DNA of 64,000 nt from positions 868,001-932,000 of the forward strand of contig NZ_CP046605.1 in NCBI RefSeq assembly GCF_023520795.1, in the 5' to 3' direction. The first letter of the stretch is position 1, and every line of letters starts with the position of its first letter. The notes under the pieces are model-generated. The model saw nothing but the letters and a program-made list of their open reading frames with translations. It was not told where the DNA came from and did no database searches. Shown in pieces: positions 62,156 through 64,000 of this stretch. The DNA is from Corynebacterium accolens (lineage in GTDB: Bacteria; Actinomycetota; Actinomycetes; Mycobacteriales; Mycobacteriaceae). Made by a program: the position numbers and the translations under genes.

Positions 62156-63397
62156 CTAATCGGCGGCCTGGGAGGCCATGGACACGGCGGTGATGGAACC
62201 ATCGCCCACGCGAATTCGCAATTGCGCGCCGGGCGGTGATTGCTCATAAGAGCTGACGACCTCCGGATCGCTGCCATTTTTGGGCAAGACCTGGACAATA
62301 GAATACCCACGGGCAAGCGTGGCGGAAGGCCCCAAAGCAGAAACCCGCGCGCGCAGGGACTCCACGTGCCGGGTCTCGCGATCCAGCAGCACCCGCAGCT
62401 CGCGGCGCATACTCGTGCGCATGCGCTCGACCTCCTCGCGGTGGGCGCGGATGGGCGTCATCGGATCGGCCAGCACCGGGCGCGAGCGGATATTATCCAA
62501 TCCACGGCGCTCACGTTCCACCCAGCCGCGCAAGGCCGCCGCCATGCGGGATCGCGCCTCAGCGATGACCGCGCGTTCCTCTGCCACCGACGGGACCACG
62601 CGCTTGGCGGCGTCCGTCGGGGTAGCCGCGCGCAGATCCGCCACGTTATCGAGCACCGGGCTATCCGGCTCGTGGCCAATCGCGGAGACCACCGGGGTAC
62701 TTGCGGCCACGACGGCGCGTTGCAGGGCTTCTTCAGAAAAGGGCAGGAGGTCTTCGACGGAACCGCCACCGCGGGCGATGATGATGACATCGATCTGCGC
62801 ATCGGCATCGAGCTCCTGCAGGGCGGAAATCACCTCGGGGACGGTATTCGCCCCCTGGACCGCAGTATTAATGACGCGGAATTGCACGGCCGGCCACCGG
62901 TCGCGGGCAACCGCCATGACATCGCGCTCGGCGGCAGAACCGCGGCCTGTAATCAGGCCGATTTTCTGCGGGAGGTAGGGAAGCGGGCGCTTGCGCGCGG
63001 GATCAAAGAGGCCTTCTGCGGCAAGCTGCGCGCGTAGCTTTTCGATGCGCGCCAACAAATCGCCGATGCCTACGTGCCGGATCTCCGTGGTCCACAGGGA
63101 AAAGGATCCGCGGCCGGCATAAAAGGCGGGCTTGCCGTGCACGATGACACGGTCGCCATCTTTTAGCGGCGTGGGCAAGTTGTGCAGCATTGAGGACGAG
63201 CAAGTCAATTGCACCGACTTTTCCTGCTGGACATCGCGCAGGGTGAGATAGGACAGCTTCCAGGTGGGCTTGTAATTAATCTGCGTTAACTGGCCTTCCA
63301 CCCACAGGTATCCTAGGCGCTCGATCCATCCCTTCACCTGGTCATTGACCTGGCCCACGGGCCACGGGGTCTCTGGAGTATTTGCCGGTTGGTTCAC
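62156..63397 (-). CDS. xseA: Exodeoxyribonuclease VII large subunit
   Basis: 413 residues. The N-terminal OB-fold contains [25 protein letters not shown]. The catalytic domain has [30 protein letters not shown] and [20 protein letters not shown] helical C-terminus contains [19 protein letters not shown]. It degrades ssDNA to oligonucleotides together with XseB. It diverges from ispH. Confidence 0.95.
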   Translation of the reverse strand: MNQPANTPETPWPVGQVNDQVKGWIERLGYLWVEGQLTQINYKPTWKLSYLTLRDVQQEKSVQLTCSSSMLHNLPTPLKDGDRVIVHGKPAFYAGRGSFSLWTTEIRHVGIGDLLARIEKLRAQLAAEGLFDPARKRPLPYLPQKIGLITGRGSAAERDVMAVARDRWPAVQFRVINTAVQGANTVPEVISALQELDADAQIDVIIIARGGGSVEDLLPFSEEALQRAVVAASTPVVSAIGHEPDSPVLDNVADLRAATPTDAAKRVVPSVAEERAVIAEARSRMAAALRGWVERERRGLDNIRSRPVLADPMTPIRAHREEVERMRTSMRRELRVLLDRETRHVESLRARVSALGPSATLARGYSIVQVLPKNGSDPEVVSSYEQSPPGAQLRIRVGDGSITAVSMASQAAD

Positions 63398-63550
63398 GCA
63401 GCCACCCTTTCCTTGTACAGCGCCATACAGTGCCTTTTAGTGTAGGTGCTCAGGGCCCGTGGCGCCCCGCTTGGGTGGCCTAGATGGGCGCTTTCCCTGC
63501 TGGATAGGCCTTACTATTGTTTTGCTTTACCTTTCGATACTCTGGGAGGC

Positions 63551-64000
63551 ATGACTGATGGTAAAAATGTTCTCCTCGCGGCACCGCGCGGTTACTGCGC
63601 TGGAGTGGACCGCGCCGTCGAGACCGTAGAAAAGGCGCTAGAAAAATACGGCGCACCCATTTATGTGCGCAAGCAAATCGTCCACAACCGTTATGTCGTT
63701 GAATCTTTGGCCAAGCGCGGAGTCATCTTCGTTGAAGAGGCCGCCGAGGCCCCAGAGGGTGCCCACCTCGTCTTTTCCGCCCACGGCATTTCCCCGGCGG
63801 TGCGCAATCAGGCGCAAGAGCGCAAGCAACTGACCCTGGATGCCACCTGCCCCTTGGTGACCAAGGTGCACAAGGAGGCCCAGCGTTTTGAGCGCGATGG
63901 CTACCACATCCTCCTCGTGGGCCACGAAGGCCACGAAGAGGTAGAAGGCACCGCGGGCGAGGCCCCCGATGTTACGCACCTGGTCGATGGTATCGACGGC
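63551..64000 (+). CDS. ispH: 4-hydroxy-3-methylbut-2-enyl diphosphate reductase, N-terminal part (truncated by window)
   Basis: Last step of the non-mevalonate isoprenoid pathway. The first 150 residues are in the window. Cluster ligands Cys16 in PRGYCAGV and Cys100 in DATCPLV are visible, and the third lies beyond the edge. Substrate histidines are in [18 protein letters not shown] and VGHEGHEEV. The ATG is preceded by GGGAGGC, and also by a GATACT hexamer, so both leadered and leaderless starts are possible. Confidence 0.95.
   Translation, partial: MTDGKNVLLAAPRGYCAGVDRAVETVEKALEKYGAPIYVRKQIVHNRYVVESLAKRGVIFVEEAAEAPEGAHLVFSAHGISPAVRNQAQERKQLTLDATCPLVTKVHKEAQRFERDGYHILLVGHEGHEEVEGTAGEAPDVTHLVDGIDG

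Overview
This window is a chromosomal segment of a Corynebacterium, GC-rich at roughly 60 percent by eye. The genus call rests on mca (mycothiol-conjugate amidase), a long-type gapB, two pth genes around rplY, the prs-glmU and eno-ftsB-DUF501-ppx gene orders, DUF501/DUF4245/DUF4307/DUF5997 proteins, and many start codons sitting 7-9 nt after a -10 hexamer (leaderless transcripts). The species cannot be named from the sequence alone.

Layout. 0-9.1 kb: end of an AspT-type exchanger gene, prfC, an SDR, a ktrB-ktrA potassium uptake pair, pth copy 1, a nitronate monooxygenase and gapB. 9.1-13.3 kb: a two-component system (NarL type) followed by an ABC exporter whose permease carries a 1-nt frameshift in a homopolymer. 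13.3-19.7 kb: ppk2, an FAH-family hydrolase, pth copy 2, a 51-residue small ORF, rplY, a repeat-rich spacer, prs and glmU. 19.7-27.7 kb: an accessory stretch with an MFS protein, a TRIC channel, a small membrane protein, an Ltp-repeat surface protein, an A+T-richer FAD oxidoreductase, DUF4300 and PepSY-like lipoproteins and a DUF3800 protein, ending at tRNA-Gln(TTG).

27.8-41 kb is conserved housekeeping: TetR-mfd, nadA-nadC, a basic amino-acid antiporter, mazG, a lytic transglycosylase, eno, ftsB, DUF501, ppx and an unusual 74-nt tRNA-Leu(TAA). 41-46 kb is accessory: two overlapping small ORFs, a Bax-inhibitor-1 protein, a DUF3558 lipoprotein and a 650-residue glycine-rich secreted protein resembling type VII substrates. 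45.9-64 kb returns to core genes: greA, DUF4307, mca, a Z-prenyl transferase, coaA, glyA, a DUF5997/LysR-like divergent pair, an LGFP lipoprotein, phoH2, a GNAT enzyme, a TetR-regulated MDR pump, fumC, glpX, DUF4245, xseB-xseA and the start of ispH.

Functionally, gapB, eno, glpX and fumC serve central carbon metabolism. prs, glmU, the prenyl transferase, ispH and the transglycosylase feed nucleotide, envelope and isoprenoid synthesis. The most unusual items are the class-I-shaped tRNA-Leu(TAA), the frameshifted two-module permease, the DUF3558/Gly-rich secreted pair, the split DUF5997/LysR-like regulator and several small proteins with good ribosome-binding sites.
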